This document shows positions 39,939 to 49,501 of a DNA stretch of 64,000 nucleotides, one piece after another. The stretch is from an uncultured Roseateles sp. GTDB taxonomy: Bacteria; Pseudomonadota; Gammaproteobacteria; Burkholderiales; Burkholderiaceae_C. The stretch covers positions 1 through 64,000 of the forward strand of contig NZ_CAJYPS010000009.1 of NCBI RefSeq assembly GCF_913777145.1, in the 5' to 3' direction. Under the pieces are notes generated by a model. That model did not search any database and was not told the DNA's origin. It worked only from the letters and a program-made list of their open reading frames with translations. A program made the position numbers and the translations under genes. How positions within the stretch are numbered: position 1 is the stretch's first letter; the number at the start of each line of letters is the position of its first letter.

Positions 39939-41741
39939 TCACAGCCGGCTGTCCAGTGGCAGCATCAGGTCCACGCCGTCACCGCGCTGCTCGGCCTCGT
40001 AGAGATCGCGCGCCACCGCATACAGCAGCAGCAGGTCCCGGTAGGCCGGCAAATCAAACGCCGGCACGCCCGGCCCCGCCCCCTGCGAGATCAGCCCGGA
40101 CAGCATCTGCAGCGCCGTGGCGGGCTCGCCCCACACCACCTGCAGGTGCGCGATCACGCTGGGGCAGGCCTCCAGCGGCCGCCCGCGTGCCGCGCCCTGG
40201 CCCCAGGCCGGGGCCAGGCGGCCGAAGCGCGCCTCGAAGGCCCGGGCCAGCGCCGTGAAACGCGCGGCGTCACCGCGCCGCTCGCACAGCTCCAGCCGCA
40301 GCAGATAGGGCAGCGCGCCGCCGCCGCCCTGGGCCAGGCGCGCATCCAGCAGACCCTCGGCAGAGTCCGTCTGGCCCAGGCGCTGCAGGAAATCCAGCTG
40401 CTGCTCCAGCTCCAGCCACTCGTCCGGGCTCACCCCCGGGCCGGTCTGGTCGCCCGTGGCCGGCATGGCCGCGGGCAGGAACACCGGCTCGGTCAGCTCG
40501 GGAGGGGCGGGAGCCACCAACGCCGACGCGGGCACCGGCGCCGGCAGCGTGGACTGCGGGTCCAGGGGCGCCTGCGTGACCCAGGGCAAGGGCCGCGGCT
40601 GCGGGCTGGTGATCTCGGCGGGGCCCTCGTCAGGCAGCGCTTGCGCCGCACCGCGCACGGCGGGCGCAAAGGCCGCCACGGGTGCCAGGGCCGGGGCTGG
40701 GTCTTGCTCGGCCCCGTGCCCGCGGGCACGTTCCCGCCAGGCGTGACGGCGACGGCGCTGACGCTCGTCCAGCCAGCGGCTGCCCTGGAAGGCCAGCCCA
40801 CCGGCCACCAGGCCCAGGCCCAGCGTGATCCACCAGATCTCCGGATCCCGGTAGGCCGACGGCCGGGCCGCCGCCACGGTGGGCGCGGGCCGCGGCACCG
40901 CAGCGGGCACCGAAGCCGGCGCCGACGGAGCGGCCGAAGCGGCCGCAGCCGCGCGCCGCTGCTCCAACTCCGCACGCAGCTCGGCGACGGTCTGCTCCAG
41001 CCGGCTCAGCGTCGCCTCCATCTCGGGACTCAGCTCTTCACGCGCGGCCTGGGCGGCCGGCCGCGGCGCGTCGCCCACCAGCACCTCCGGCGCCTCCATG
41101 CGCAGACGGGGGCCGCTGGCCCGGGCCGGGGCGACCGGGCGCGCGCGTGCAGGCCGGCTGGCCGGTGACGCCGCCGGTGCCGGCCGCACGGCGGCCGCCA
41201 GTTCAGCCCGCGAAGCACCCGATGCCAGCACCGCGGCGTCCGTGCTCACGGCCGGCGGCACCGGTCGCGGACTCACGTCGGCCGGCGGCGGCACGGCGGC
41301 GGCCACCACAACCGGCGCAGCGACCGCTGCCGGCGCAGGCGCCGACACCGGGTCGATCAGCGCATGGAATTCCCGCGTGAAACGCACCGGGCAGCCCAGC
41401 GCCAGCGTGATGCGCAGCGCCGGCTCCTCTATGCCCACCAGACTCTGCAGGCGCACCCGCCACTGGCCGGGCTCGCCCTCCAGACGCAGTTGCAGCAGAC
41501 CGGCCGGCACGCGTGCGTCGCCGGCCGAGACCTCTGCGCGCAGGCAGCTGTCGGTGAGGCGCTCGCCCTCGGCCAGGGTCAGCGGGAAGCTCGCGTCCAG
41601 CGGCCGCCCCAGTACCGACAGGATCTGCGGCCGGCCCAGCCCGAGCGCCTGAGCCGGTGGCGCCAGCAGCGCCAGCCAGGCGGCCAGCAGCAGCGGGAGG
41701 GCTCCCAAGCACTTCAGAGGGCTCAAGGCCGTTGCGAGCAT
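39939..41741 (-). CDS. FimV/HubP-like protein
   Basis: The 600-residue protein has a signal peptide (LLAAWLALLAPPAQA), then the FimV N-terminal domain GLGRPQILSVLGRPLDASFP and CLRAEVSAGDARVPAG. A Pro/Ala-rich linker and a coiled coil (MEATLSRLEQTVAELRAELE) follow. A single membrane helix (WWITLGLGLVAGGLAF) leads to a cytoplasmic region with helical repeats. FimV proteins organise the cell pole and type IV pili. No LysM motif is obvious. The ATG at 41741 places the signal peptide correctly. It is divergent from a Crp/Fnr regulator. Confidence 0.78.
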   Translation of the reverse strand: MLATALSPLKCLGALPLLLAAWLALLAPPAQALGLGRPQILSVLGRPLDASFPLTLAEGERLTDSCLRAEVSAGDARVPAGLLQLRLEGEPGQWRVRLQSLVGIEEPALRITLALGCPVRFTREFHALIDPVSAPAPAAVAAPVVVAAAVPPPADVSPRPVPPAVSTDAAVLASGASRAELAAAVRPAPAASPASRPARARPVAPARASGPRLRMEAPEVLVGDAPRPAAQAAREELSPEMEATLSRLEQTVAELRAELEQRRAAAAASAAPSAPASVPAAVPRPAPTVAAARPSAYRDPEIWWITLGLGLVAGGLAFQGSRWLDERQRRRRHAWRERARGHGAEQDPAPALAPVAAFAPAVRGAAQALPDEGPAEITSPQPRPLPWVTQAPLDPQSTLPAPVPASALVAPAPPELTEPVFLPAAMPATGDQTGPGVSPDEWLELEQQLDFLQRLGQTDSAEGLLDARLAQGGGGALPYLLRLELCERRGDAARFTALARAFEARFGRLAPAWGQGAARGRPLEACPSVIAHLQVVWGEPATALQMLSGLISQGAGPGVPAFDLPAYRDLLLLYAVARDLYEAEQRGDGVDLMLPLDSRL

Positions 41742-41826
41742 CGATGTCGGTGGTGTTGTAAGAAGATGTGCGCGCGGGCACTCTAGCATGGGGGGCTGCA
41801 GGCCCTGCCTCACAATCACACGGTCC

Positions 41827-42531
41827 ATGAACATCCTCAGCCTGACCCCCTCCGAACGCGAGCAGATCGACACCGGCCCCTGGTTCTCCAGGCTGTCGGA
41901 GCCGCTGCAGCAAGACATCCTCCAACGCGCCTATGTGCGCCGCCTCAGCGACGGCGCGCTGCTGACCTGCCGCGGCGAGCCCGCCGAAGAGTGGGTTGGC
42001 GTGGCCAAGGGCGCGGTGCGCGTGAGCTCCGTGTCCCTCACCGGCAAGCAGATCTCGCTGACCTATGTGGAGCCCGGCACCTGGTTCGGCGACATCGCGC
42101 TGTTCGACGGCCTGCCCCGCACGCACGATGCGCACGCCCATGGCGACACCACGCTGCTGTGCGTGCGCAAGGCCGACTTCCGCGCACTGCTGCAGGCCCA
42201 CACCGAGCTCTATGAAGCGCTGCTGCGCCTGAACTGCCGGCGTCTGCGCCTGATGTTCGACGCGATCGAGGACCTCAACACCCGCCCGCTGGCCGCCCGC
42301 CTGGCCAAGCAGGTGCTGCTGCTGGCGCGCTCCTATGGCGTGCACGAGGGCGACGAGATACGCATAGGCCTGCAGCTCGCGCAGGAAGACCTGGCGCAGT
42401 TGCTGGGCGCGTCTCGCCAGCGCGTGAACCAGGAGCTCAAGTCCTTCGAGCGCGAGGGCGCGGTGCGGGTGGAGCCCACCCGCCTGGTGGTGCTCAACAA
42501 GGACCGGCTGATGGCCATCGCCGCACGCTGA
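41827..42531 (+). CDS. Crp/Fnr-family transcriptional regulator
   Basis: The 234-residue protein has a cyclic-nucleotide-like beta-barrel (about 25-140; GVAKGAVRVSSVSLTGKQ, VEPGTWFGDIALFDGLPRTHDA). The C-terminal winged helix-turn-helix has QEDLAQLLGASRQRVNQELKSFEREGAVRVE. It lacks the Fnr iron-sulfur cysteines, and the GlxxELAL-type cAMP pocket is only partly matched, so the ligand is unknown. It is divergent from the FimV-like gene over 85 bases and may regulate it. Confidence 0.9.
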   Translation: MNILSLTPSEREQIDTGPWFSRLSEPLQQDILQRAYVRRLSDGALLTCRGEPAEEWVGVAKGAVRVSSVSLTGKQISLTYVEPGTWFGDIALFDGLPRTHDAHAHGDTTLLCVRKADFRALLQAHTELYEALLRLNCRRLRLMFDAIEDLNTRPLAARLAKQVLLLARSYGVHEGDEIRIGLQLAQEDLAQLLGASRQRVNQELKSFEREGAVRVEPTRLVVLNKDRLMAIAAR

Positions 42532-42631
42532 AACGCGACCTGCCGCCCAGGGGACAGCCAGGCCGGCCGGCACGGCCCAGAATCGACGAGGCGCCGCTAC
42601 GGCGCGACCCTGACATCGCCTCATCGAGATC

Positions 42632-43705
42632 ATGGAAGCATTCACCGGCACCCGCCCCCTGGCCCAGCCCCTGCCCCTGGACGCCCTGCAAGCCTGGCTG
42701 AGCCAGCATGTGCCGGGCTTTGCCGGCCCGCTGCAGGTGGAGCAGTTCAAGGGCGGCCAGTCCAACCCCACCTACCTGCTGATCACGCCGGGCGCCCGCT
42801 ATGTGATGCGCAGCAAGCCCGGCCCGGTGGCCAAGCTGCTGCCGTCCGCCCATGCGATAGAGCGCGAGTTCCAGGTCATGCGCGCACTGGCCGGCAGCGC
42901 CGTGCCGGTGCCGCAGATGCTGGCGCTGTGCGAGGACGAGGCCATCATCGGCCGCGCCTTCTATGTGATGAGCTTCATGGAGGGCCGCGTGCTGTGGGAC
43001 CAGAGCCTGCCGGGCATGACGCCCGCCGAGCGCGGCGCCCACTACGACGAGATGAACCGCGTGATCGCGGCGCTGCACCAGGTGGACTTCAAGGCCGCGG
43101 GCCTGGGTGGCTACGGCAAGCCGGGCAGCTATTTCGAGCGCCAGATCGGCCGCTGGAGCAAGCAGTACCAGGCTTCGATCACCGACCCCAACCCCGCCAT
43201 GGACGCGCTGATCGACTGGCTGCCGGCCCATATTCCGGCCTCGGCGCGCGACGAATCCGAGGTGTCCATCGTGCATGGTGACTTCCGGCTGGACAACCTG
43301 GTCTTCCACCCGACCGAGCCGCGCGTGATCGCGGTGCTGGACTGGGAGCTGTCCACGCTGGGCCACCCGCTGGCCGATTTCAGCTACCACTGCATGAGCT
43401 GGCACATCCAGGCCTCGGGCGTGGCGCGCGGCCTCGCGGGCAAGAACCTGGACGAACTGGGCATTCCGCAAGAGCGCGCCTATGTGCAGCGCTACTGCGA
43501 GCGCACCGGCCGCGCCGATGTGGACGCGGTGATGGCCGACTGGAACTTCTACCTGGCCTACAACCTGTTCCGCATTGCCGCCATCGTGCAGGGCATCGCC
43601 AAGCGCGTGGTGGACGGCACAGCCTCCAGCGCCCAGGCCCGCGATGCCGCGGCCAGCGCGCGGCCGCTGTCCCAGCTGGCCTGGAGCTTTGCGCAGAAAG
43701 CCTGA
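42632..43705 (+). CDS. Phosphotransferase family protein (APH/ACAD10-like)
   Basis: The 357-residue protein has a kinase-like fold: KGGQSNPTYLLITPGARYVMRSKP as nucleotide loop, the catalytic HGDFRLDNLVFHP near residue 213 and VLDWELSTLGHPLADFSY as metal site. These motifs match the aminoglycoside-phosphotransferase-like proteins often encoded near acyl-CoA dehydrogenases, probably acting in 4-hydroxy-acid breakdown. No dehydrogenase gene adjoins here. Substrate unknown. Confidence 0.85.
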   Translation: MEAFTGTRPLAQPLPLDALQAWLSQHVPGFAGPLQVEQFKGGQSNPTYLLITPGARYVMRSKPGPVAKLLPSAHAIEREFQVMRALAGSAVPVPQMLALCEDEAIIGRAFYVMSFMEGRVLWDQSLPGMTPAERGAHYDEMNRVIAALHQVDFKAAGLGGYGKPGSYFERQIGRWSKQYQASITDPNPAMDALIDWLPAHIPASARDESEVSIVHGDFRLDNLVFHPTEPRVIAVLDWELSTLGHPLADFSYHCMSWHIQASGVARGLAGKNLDELGIPQERAYVQRYCERTGRADVDAVMADWNFYLAYNLFRIAAIVQGIAKRVVDGTASSAQARDAAASARPLSQLAWSFAQKA

Positions 43706-43753
43706 GGGCTTGAGTCGCTCCGGCGCCGGCAAGACCCGGCCCCGGGGCCGGGC

Positions 43754-44488
43754 TCAGCCCTCGCCGGTGCCGGTCGTGAACTGCCAGGCCGCTGCCGCGG
43801 TGGACGGCCAGGCACCGCCATCGGCCAGCCGGCCGTTGATGCGCTGCGCATCGCGTGCGGCGGCATCGAGCAGCCGCACCAGCGCCTGCAGCTTGGCCAG
43901 ATCGGGCTCCGGCATGGTGGTGCGCAGATAGGCATTGCCGCGCATCACCATCAGCACGAAGGGGTGGCCCTCGGGCAACAGGTCCTGGCTGGCCTGCACC
44001 AGTGCCTGGCCGAACTCGCCATCCACCCAGGCGCCGGTCAGTTCCTTGGTGACACCCACCAGGCCGTAACGCTGACGCAGCAGCGGCGAGGCCGCGTGGT
44101 TGAACTTGGGGAACATCACCAGCCAGCGCATCTCCTCCGGCGTGTCGGTGTCGACCCGGGTCTTGAGCGTGTCGGTATAGGCCTCGAAGACCGCGCTCTC
44201 CAGCTGGTCCATCAGCTGGCGGCACAGCACCATCAGTTGCAGGTCCTGGTGCAGACCCAGCTCGCAGCGCATGCGCAGCTCGGGGCCGGGCATGTAGTCG
44301 CGCTGCGAGGCGCCCCATTCGATGCGCAGCGACCCTGGCAGCGCCTTGGGCTGCTCGATCTGGAAGCCCTGGCCATCACGGGTCAGGCTGAACTGGGCAT
44401 GACGGGCCTCGGCCCAATCCTGGATGGGACGCCAACGGGCGGCGTTCGCTCGGGTCACGAGCCAGTGCTTGACTTGCTTTACGACCAT
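43754..44488 (-). CDS. Hypothetical protein, 244 residues
   Basis: I do not recognise this family. The protein starts MVVKQVKHWLVTRANAARW and looks soluble, with mixed alpha/beta composition and no signal peptide, membrane helix or metal motif. Sequences such as RIEWGASQRDYMPGPELRMR and MRWLVMFPKFNHAASPLLR would be useful probes. Codon use is like the neighbours, so the gene looks native. It is divergent from the glutathione transferase gene over 49 bases. The Met at 44488 was chosen over an upstream one that would run into the other gene. Confidence 0.7.
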   Translation of the reverse strand: MVVKQVKHWLVTRANAARWRPIQDWAEARHAQFSLTRDGQGFQIEQPKALPGSLRIEWGASQRDYMPGPELRMRCELGLHQDLQLMVLCRQLMDQLESAVFEAYTDTLKTRVDTDTPEEMRWLVMFPKFNHAASPLLRQRYGLVGVTKELTGAWVDGEFGQALVQASQDLLPEGHPFVLMVMRGNAYLRTTMPEPDLAKLQALVRLLDAAARDAQRINGRLADGGAWPSTAAAAWQFTTGTGEG

Positions 44489-44537
44489 GAGTCGTGAGAA
44501 TCGGGCTGATTGCAGGGCGCACCTGGCGGAGGCACGG

Positions 44538-45230
44538 ATGATCGAAGTGTATTCATGGCCCACGGCCAATGGGCACAAGGTGCACATCATGCTCGAAGAG
44601 TGCGGTCTGGCCTACCGTGTTCGCCCGGTGGACCTGGGCGCCGGCGCACAGTTCGAGCCCGGCTTCCTTGCAATCAGCCCCAACAACAAGATCCCGGCCC
44701 TGGTCGACCCCGATGGCCCCGACGGCCACCCCATCTCGCTGTTCGAGAGCGGTGCCATCCTGCTCTACCTGGCCGGCAAGACCGGCCGGCTGCTGCCTGC
44801 GAGCGTGGCCGAGAAGTACGAGGTGCTGCAGTGGCTGATGTTCCAGGTCGGCAGCCTCGGGCCCATGCTGGGCCAGGCCCACCACTTCCGCCACTACGCG
44901 CCAGAGCCCCTGCCCTACGCGGTGGAGCGCTACACCCGCGAGGCGCAGCGGCTTTACAGCGTGCTCAACAAACGGCTGGCGCAGTCCACCTATGTGGGCG
45001 GGGCCAGCTATTCCATCGCCGACATCGCGGTGTTCCCCTGGCTGCGCGCCTGGAAGAACCAGGGCGTGGAGATGGCCGACTACCCCCATCTCAAAGGATG
45101 GTTCGACGAGATCGCCGGGCGCCCTGCGGTGCAGCGCGGCGTGGAGGTGCTGGCCCACCTGCGCCGGCCACTGACCGACGAGCGCGCCCGCGAGGCGCTG
45201 TTCGGCGAGCGCCAGCTGCGCCAGCGCTGA
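44538..45230 (+). CDS. Glutathione S-transferase (YfcG/nu-class-like)
   Basis: The 230-residue protein has a thioredoxin-fold N-terminal domain (MIEVYSWPTANGHKVHIMLEE; PNNKIPALVD; LFESGAILLYLAGKTG) and an all-helical C-terminal domain (SYSIADIAVFPWLRAW). The N-terminal Thr-Ala-Asn-Gly after the first strand and the ESGAIL glutathione-binding turn match YfcG/YghU-type enzymes, which can act as disulfide-bond reductases. GGAGG is five bases before the ATG. Confidence 0.92.
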   Translation: MIEVYSWPTANGHKVHIMLEECGLAYRVRPVDLGAGAQFEPGFLAISPNNKIPALVDPDGPDGHPISLFESGAILLYLAGKTGRLLPASVAEKYEVLQWLMFQVGSLGPMLGQAHHFRHYAPEPLPYAVERYTREAQRLYSVLNKRLAQSTYVGGASYSIADIAVFPWLRAWKNQGVEMADYPHLKGWFDEIAGRPAVQRGVEVLAHLRRPLTDERAREALFGERQLRQR

Positions 45231-45236
45231 TGCGGC

Positions 45237-47158
45237 TCAGGCCGGCCCGCCGCCCGCCTGCAGCACCAGGCGCAAGACCTGGAACTCGGCCGGCCTGAGC
45301 AGCGCCACGCCCAGCAGGCAGACCACGCGGCCCTGCGCGACATCGTCGGCCGTCAGAGTGCTGCAGTCACAGCGCACCCAGAGGGCTTGCGAGGCCTGCT
45401 GTCCCTGCAGCGCGCCGGTGCGCCACTCGGCCTGCAGGAAGTCGCCGACCGCCAGCCGCACATGGGCCCACAGCGGCTCGCCGCCCGGCTCGAACGCCAC
45501 CCAGGCCAGGCCGGCCTCCAGGCTGCGCGCCAGGTAGTCCATGTAGCGGCGCTGGCTCACGTACCGCCACTCGGGGTCCTTGCAGAGCAGACGCGCGCCC
45601 CAGACCACCGGACCACGGTCCGGGAACAGGCGCAGCACGTTGATGCCCTCGGGGTTGAGCTGCGCCTGCTGCCGGTCGTCCAGCCGCTGCGCCAGGTCCA
45701 CCACGCTGCGCAGCACCAGGTTGGCCGGCGCCTTGAACACGCCGCGCTCCAGGTCGTTGCGCGCATAGAGGCCTGCCAGCGCGCCGGAGGGCGGCAGGTC
45801 CAGGCGCTGGCCGGTGAGCGGGTCCTGCACGCGCAGCCAGGGGTGGTAGAGCGCCGCGTGGGCGCTGTTCAGGCCGGCACGCCAGTCCAGCAGCGCGCTC
45901 AGGCTCAGGCCCGGCGGCGCATCGATCAGGGCCAGGCGCCGCCGGGCCCCGGCCTGTGCGATCAACAGCGCCTGGATGGCATCCAGTTCCCCCGCCTGCG
46001 CGCTCGCCCCCGCGCCCGGCGCCGCCAGCGTCGCGATGTCGTTCAGTGCATCGAACTGCGCCAGGCCGGTGCCCTGCGCCGGCAAGACCTGGCCCTGATA
46101 CTGAGCGCGGGAGGGCGGCAGGCCATCGTTGCCGCCGCTCAAGCGCAGAGACGGCAGCGGCAAGCCCCGGGCGAGGCGCTGGGCCAGCGCGCGCCGCAGG
46201 TTGCCGCCGGCCTGGGCCAGCTCGGCCGGTGCCACCGTCCAATCGGGCCCCAGCGCCCGCAGCAGCGCGAGACCATCGGCCAGCAGGCCCTGGCCAGGCG
46301 CCCACCGTTGAGCCACACCAGCGGCAAGACTGCCGCGTCCGGCCCGGCCGGGGCCAGGCGCTCGCACAGCCCATCGCCGCTGGGCCGGCTGGGCGCCAGC
46401 GGCAGCCCCTGCCAGTGGCCCATCGCCTGCCCCTCGGCGCCGCGGACCTGCAGCGCCAGCGTCAGCACGCGCAGCGCGGCCGGCCCCGGCACGCCCAGTT
46501 CGGCCAGCGTGAAGTGGCTCGCTGCAGAGGCTGCTCCCGCCGGGCGCGGGCCGCCCGCCAGCCACCAGGTGCCCGCGTCATCGCGCTGCGCGACGTAAAG
46601 CGGCAACTCGGCCAGCGCCGCAGGATTCGAGGCCGGCGCCTGCACCCGGGCCGCGTCGTCCAGCCACACCACATCGCCCTCGGCCAGCGCCGGTGCGGGG
46701 GGGCCCAGCGTGAGTTTCAGGTCCAGCTGCAGATTGCCCAAAGCACCGGGATGGCGCGCAATCAGCCGGCACTGGCCGGCTGCCGAGCCCAACAGCAGAC
46801 GGCCGCGACCATCCGCATGCGGCGCGACACCGGCCGGCGCCTGCAGATCGGTCGTCGCCGGGCCCTGCAGCGGCCGGAACACCCGGCAGACCCGCAGGCG
46901 CCGCCCGCCCTCGAGGAAGAAGCAGCGCGCCGCCTGCCACAGGTGGTTCACACCGGGCGCGCCGCCTTGCAGCGCACGGCCATCGCCATAGCTGCGCTCA
47001 AACTCGACCAGGCTGGTGACGGCGGCCAGCGGCTGCTCGGGCGGCCCCCAGCGGCAAGGCCCGATGAAGCCGGCCGTGCCCATGTCCGCGCCGGCAATGC
47101 CTGGCGAGCGCAGGGACAACTCCTCGACGAAGACGCCGGGGGCGAGGTAGGACGGCAT
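45237..47158 (-). pseudogene. Contractile tail sheath protein (eCIS/phage type), frameshifted
   Basis: Read from 47158, the product starts MPSYLAPGVFVEELSLRSPG with GTAGFIGPCRWGP, the classic sheath N-terminus. After VLPLVWLNGG (about 46304) the homologous reading moves to another frame, GLLADGLALLRALGPDW onward, ending at 45237. There it contains the sheath C-terminal features NPEGINVLRLFPDRGPVVWGARL and YVSQRRYMDYLARSLE. One missing G at the GGG complementary to 46301-46303 would restore a 640-residue protein. Both halves keep coding character, so the change is recent or an assembly error. Lies 12 bases after the DUF4255 gene. Confidence 0.8.
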
Positions 47159-47170
47159 GACCGGCGACGC

Positions 47171-47713
47171 TCAAAGAGGGGCTGGCACAGCGTCCAGCAG
47201 CACCATGCGCGCCTGGTAGCCCAGCCCGGGCGGCAGTTGGCCGCGGCTCCACAGCGACAACTGCTCCGCCGTGGCCAGCGGGTCGGCGATCAGCTCCACC
47301 GCCTCATGGGGCGCGAACACCTCGGCGCCGTCCTGGTTGAGCAACTCGCTGCCCAGCACCGGCAACTGGTGCATGAAGGCCAGCGTCCAGCCCAGCAGGC
47401 GAGCCTGACGGTCAGCCTGGGGCGCCACCGGCAGCAGCAGCCAGTGCAGGTCCAGCGGCAGCGGCGGCCGGCTGAGCCGCCCGTCCTCGCCGGGCCGGGG
47501 GGTCAACGCCCTCGCCGCACTGCCCGGGGCCACGCGCCACAGCACCAGATAGACACCTTCGGGCAGCATAGGCGCGCCGGCAGCAAACTGCGCCAGCGAG
47601 GCCTGCTCGAAACGCAGGCCGGCGGGCGGCTGCAGCGCCGGCTGAGTGCAGGCCTCGCGCATCAGGGCCAGCACGCACGCCGCGATCCGCTCGATTGCCA
47701 TGTAGTGCGCCAT
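47171..47713 (-). CDS. DUF4255 / Pvc16-like tail-terminator family protein
   Basis: The 180-residue protein starts MAHYMAIERIAACVLALM and has PEGVYLVLWRVAPG, DLHWLLLPVAPQADRQARLLGWTL and a closing GYQARMVLLDAVP. This fits the DUF4255 family, which includes Pvc16-type caps of extracellular contractile injection systems. It precedes the sheath gene by 12 bases, the usual local order in those loci. No tube, baseplate, spike or ATPase gene is nearby, so the pair is orphaned in this window. Confidence 0.78.
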   Translation of the reverse strand: MAHYMAIERIAACVLALMREACTQPALQPPAGLRFEQASLAQFAAGAPMLPEGVYLVLWRVAPGSAARALTPRPGEDGRLSRPPLPLDLHWLLLPVAPQADRQARLLGWTLAFMHQLPVLGSELLNQDGAEVFAPHEAVELIADPLATAEQLSLWSRGQLPPGLGYQARMVLLDAVPAPL

Positions 47714-47809
47714 CCGGACTCCTTTGATGGCGACTGCGCGCCGGGGGCCGTGCCCATCCTAGGAAGGGCACGGCCCACGCAGCATCCTGAGAGCTAGGGA
47801 GAGGCTGCG

Positions 47810-49447
47810 TCAGGTCTTGCCGCCCGGGGTCGCGGACGACGGGCCACGCAGCGGCCCGGCCGCGGGCACAAACCACTCGCCCGGCGCCACCACCTGGGGC
47901 TGAGCTGGTTCCTCCATGTAGTGGGGCGACATGATCTGCACGCTGTTCTCGTTGAACACGTCCTGGATATGGGCATGCAACTGGCTCATGGCCTCGGCAC
48001 GCCGCTGGGGAGCGCTGCGGCTGCCCTGGGCGCACAGGCGGTATTCCACGTAGAAGTCGCCCAGTGCCGCCTGCACGACGAAGGGGGCGGGCTGCTGCTG
48101 CACGCCCGGCGTGCGCCGCGCCGCCTCCAGCAGCATCGCGTGCACCTGCCGCCAGGGCGTGGCGTAGCCTATGGTGACCGTGGTGTGCAGCACGAACTGC
48201 CCACCCTCGGCCAGGCGCGAGAAGTTGCGCACCGGCTGGCTGAACACCACCGCGTTGGGCAGGCTGACCTCCTCGCCATGCCCGGTGTGCACCTTGGTGG
48301 CGAACATGCCCAGCGCGGTCACCGTGCCCTCCACCTCGCCGATGCGCACGTACTCGCCCACCCGCAAGGCCCGCGAGTACATCAGCGACAGGCCCGACAT
48401 CACCTGCCCCACCACACCGCTGGCCCCCAGCGACACCATCAGGCCGGCCAGCACCGTCACGCCCTTGAAAGCCTCGCTGCTGGCACCGGGCAGGTAGGGG
48501 TAGGCCATGGCCAGGGCGAACAGCCACACGACCAGGCTGGCCAGGCGGGCCGTGGGGCCGGCGGTGTCGGTGTCCAGCCCACTGAGGCTGAGCTCGCCCG
48601 CCTCCACCCGCTCGAGCACCGCGCGCAGCACCCGCACCACACCGCGCGCCAGCAGCAAGATCAGCACCGCGATCACCAGCCCCGGCACGGCGGCCGAGGC
48701 CGCGCGGGCCAGCACCAGCAGCTGCTCCAGCAGCCATTCGCTGGCGCGCTCACCCCAGGCGCGCGTGTAGGCGAACTGGCGCAGCACCAGGCTGGCCCAC
48801 AGATCCAGCAACAGCAAGAGCACCGCCCAGCTGGCCAGGCCGGCGAGGCCTCGCAGCAGCGCGATCGCATGCTCGCCCGACACCTGCCACCAGCGCGGCG
48901 CCAAGGTCTGCACGGTCCCGCTCGGGCCTTCGCTGCCGGCAAGACGACGCACCAGCCGGCGCAGCAGCAGCCGGCGCAGCATCGCCAGCCCCTTGAGCAG
49001 GGTCAGCGCCACCGCGCTGATCAGCAGCGACAAGGCCAGCGCCAGTGCCCAGGCCTTGGGATCACGAGCCTCACGCGCCTCGGCGAGCGCCAGCCCGAGC
49101 CGCCGCTCCAGATCCAGCGACGCGGCCTCCAGCAGCAGGCCCGGCTGGGCCCCGCCCAGATCCTCGGGCACCAGGTGCACCACCGGCTGGCCATTGACCA
49201 GCAGGCGCACCGTGGGCGGATCGCCCGGCAAGACCTGGCGCTCAATGCGTTCGGGCGCCGACGCGGACTGCGCGGCCAGCAACGCACGTTCGGCCGCCTC
49301 CACGCGCTCGGCAGGCGTCTCGCCCTTGAGCGTGGCCCGCAGCGTCACCAGCTTGCGCTGGTTCAGCGACCAGCTGGCTTCGTCTGCCCAGGCAGGCGCC
49401 GCCCCCAGAATGCCCAGCATCCACGCCAAGATCGTCAGCCCTCGCAT
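47810..49447 (-). CDS. Small-conductance mechanosensitive channel family protein (MscS-like)
   Basis: The 545-residue protein has a signal peptide (ILAWMLGILGAAPAWADEA), a periplasmic domain (about 25-125), several membrane helices and the MscS pore and vestibule core (FKGVTVLAGLMVSLGASGVVGQVMSGLSLMYSRALRVGEYVRIG; VEGTVTALGMFATKVHTG; SLPNAVVFSQPVRNFSR). It releases solutes on hypo-osmotic shock. The ATG at 49447 is chosen because AGAGGA lies about 7 bases upstream and the signal peptide starts there. Confidence 0.92.
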   Translation of the reverse strand: MRGLTILAWMLGILGAAPAWADEASWSLNQRKLVTLRATLKGETPAERVEAAERALLAAQSASAPERIERQVLPGDPPTVRLLVNGQPVVHLVPEDLGGAQPGLLLEAASLDLERRLGLALAEAREARDPKAWALALALSLLISAVALTLLKGLAMLRRLLLRRLVRRLAGSEGPSGTVQTLAPRWWQVSGEHAIALLRGLAGLASWAVLLLLLDLWASLVLRQFAYTRAWGERASEWLLEQLLVLARAASAAVPGLVIAVLILLLARGVVRVLRAVLERVEAGELSLSGLDTDTAGPTARLASLVVWLFALAMAYPYLPGASSEAFKGVTVLAGLMVSLGASGVVGQVMSGLSLMYSRALRVGEYVRIGEVEGTVTALGMFATKVHTGHGEEVSLPNAVVFSQPVRNFSRLAEGGQFVLHTTVTIGYATPWRQVHAMLLEAARRTPGVQQQPAPFVVQAALGDFYVEYRLCAQGSRSAPQRRAEAMSQLHAHIQDVFNENSVQIMSPHYMEEPAQPQVVAPGEWFVPAAGPLRGPSSATPGGKT

Positions 49448-49501
49448 GCCCGTCCTCTGCGGCATCCACGCCAGGGTCTAGCTTACGGGGCGCGGCACCA
49501 C

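Noticed and set aside
46295..46310. Programmed ribosomal frameshifting in the sheath gene
   Set aside because: No A/T-type slippery heptamer or downstream pseudoknot is visible, and sheath genes are not known to use it; a one-base indel is simpler.
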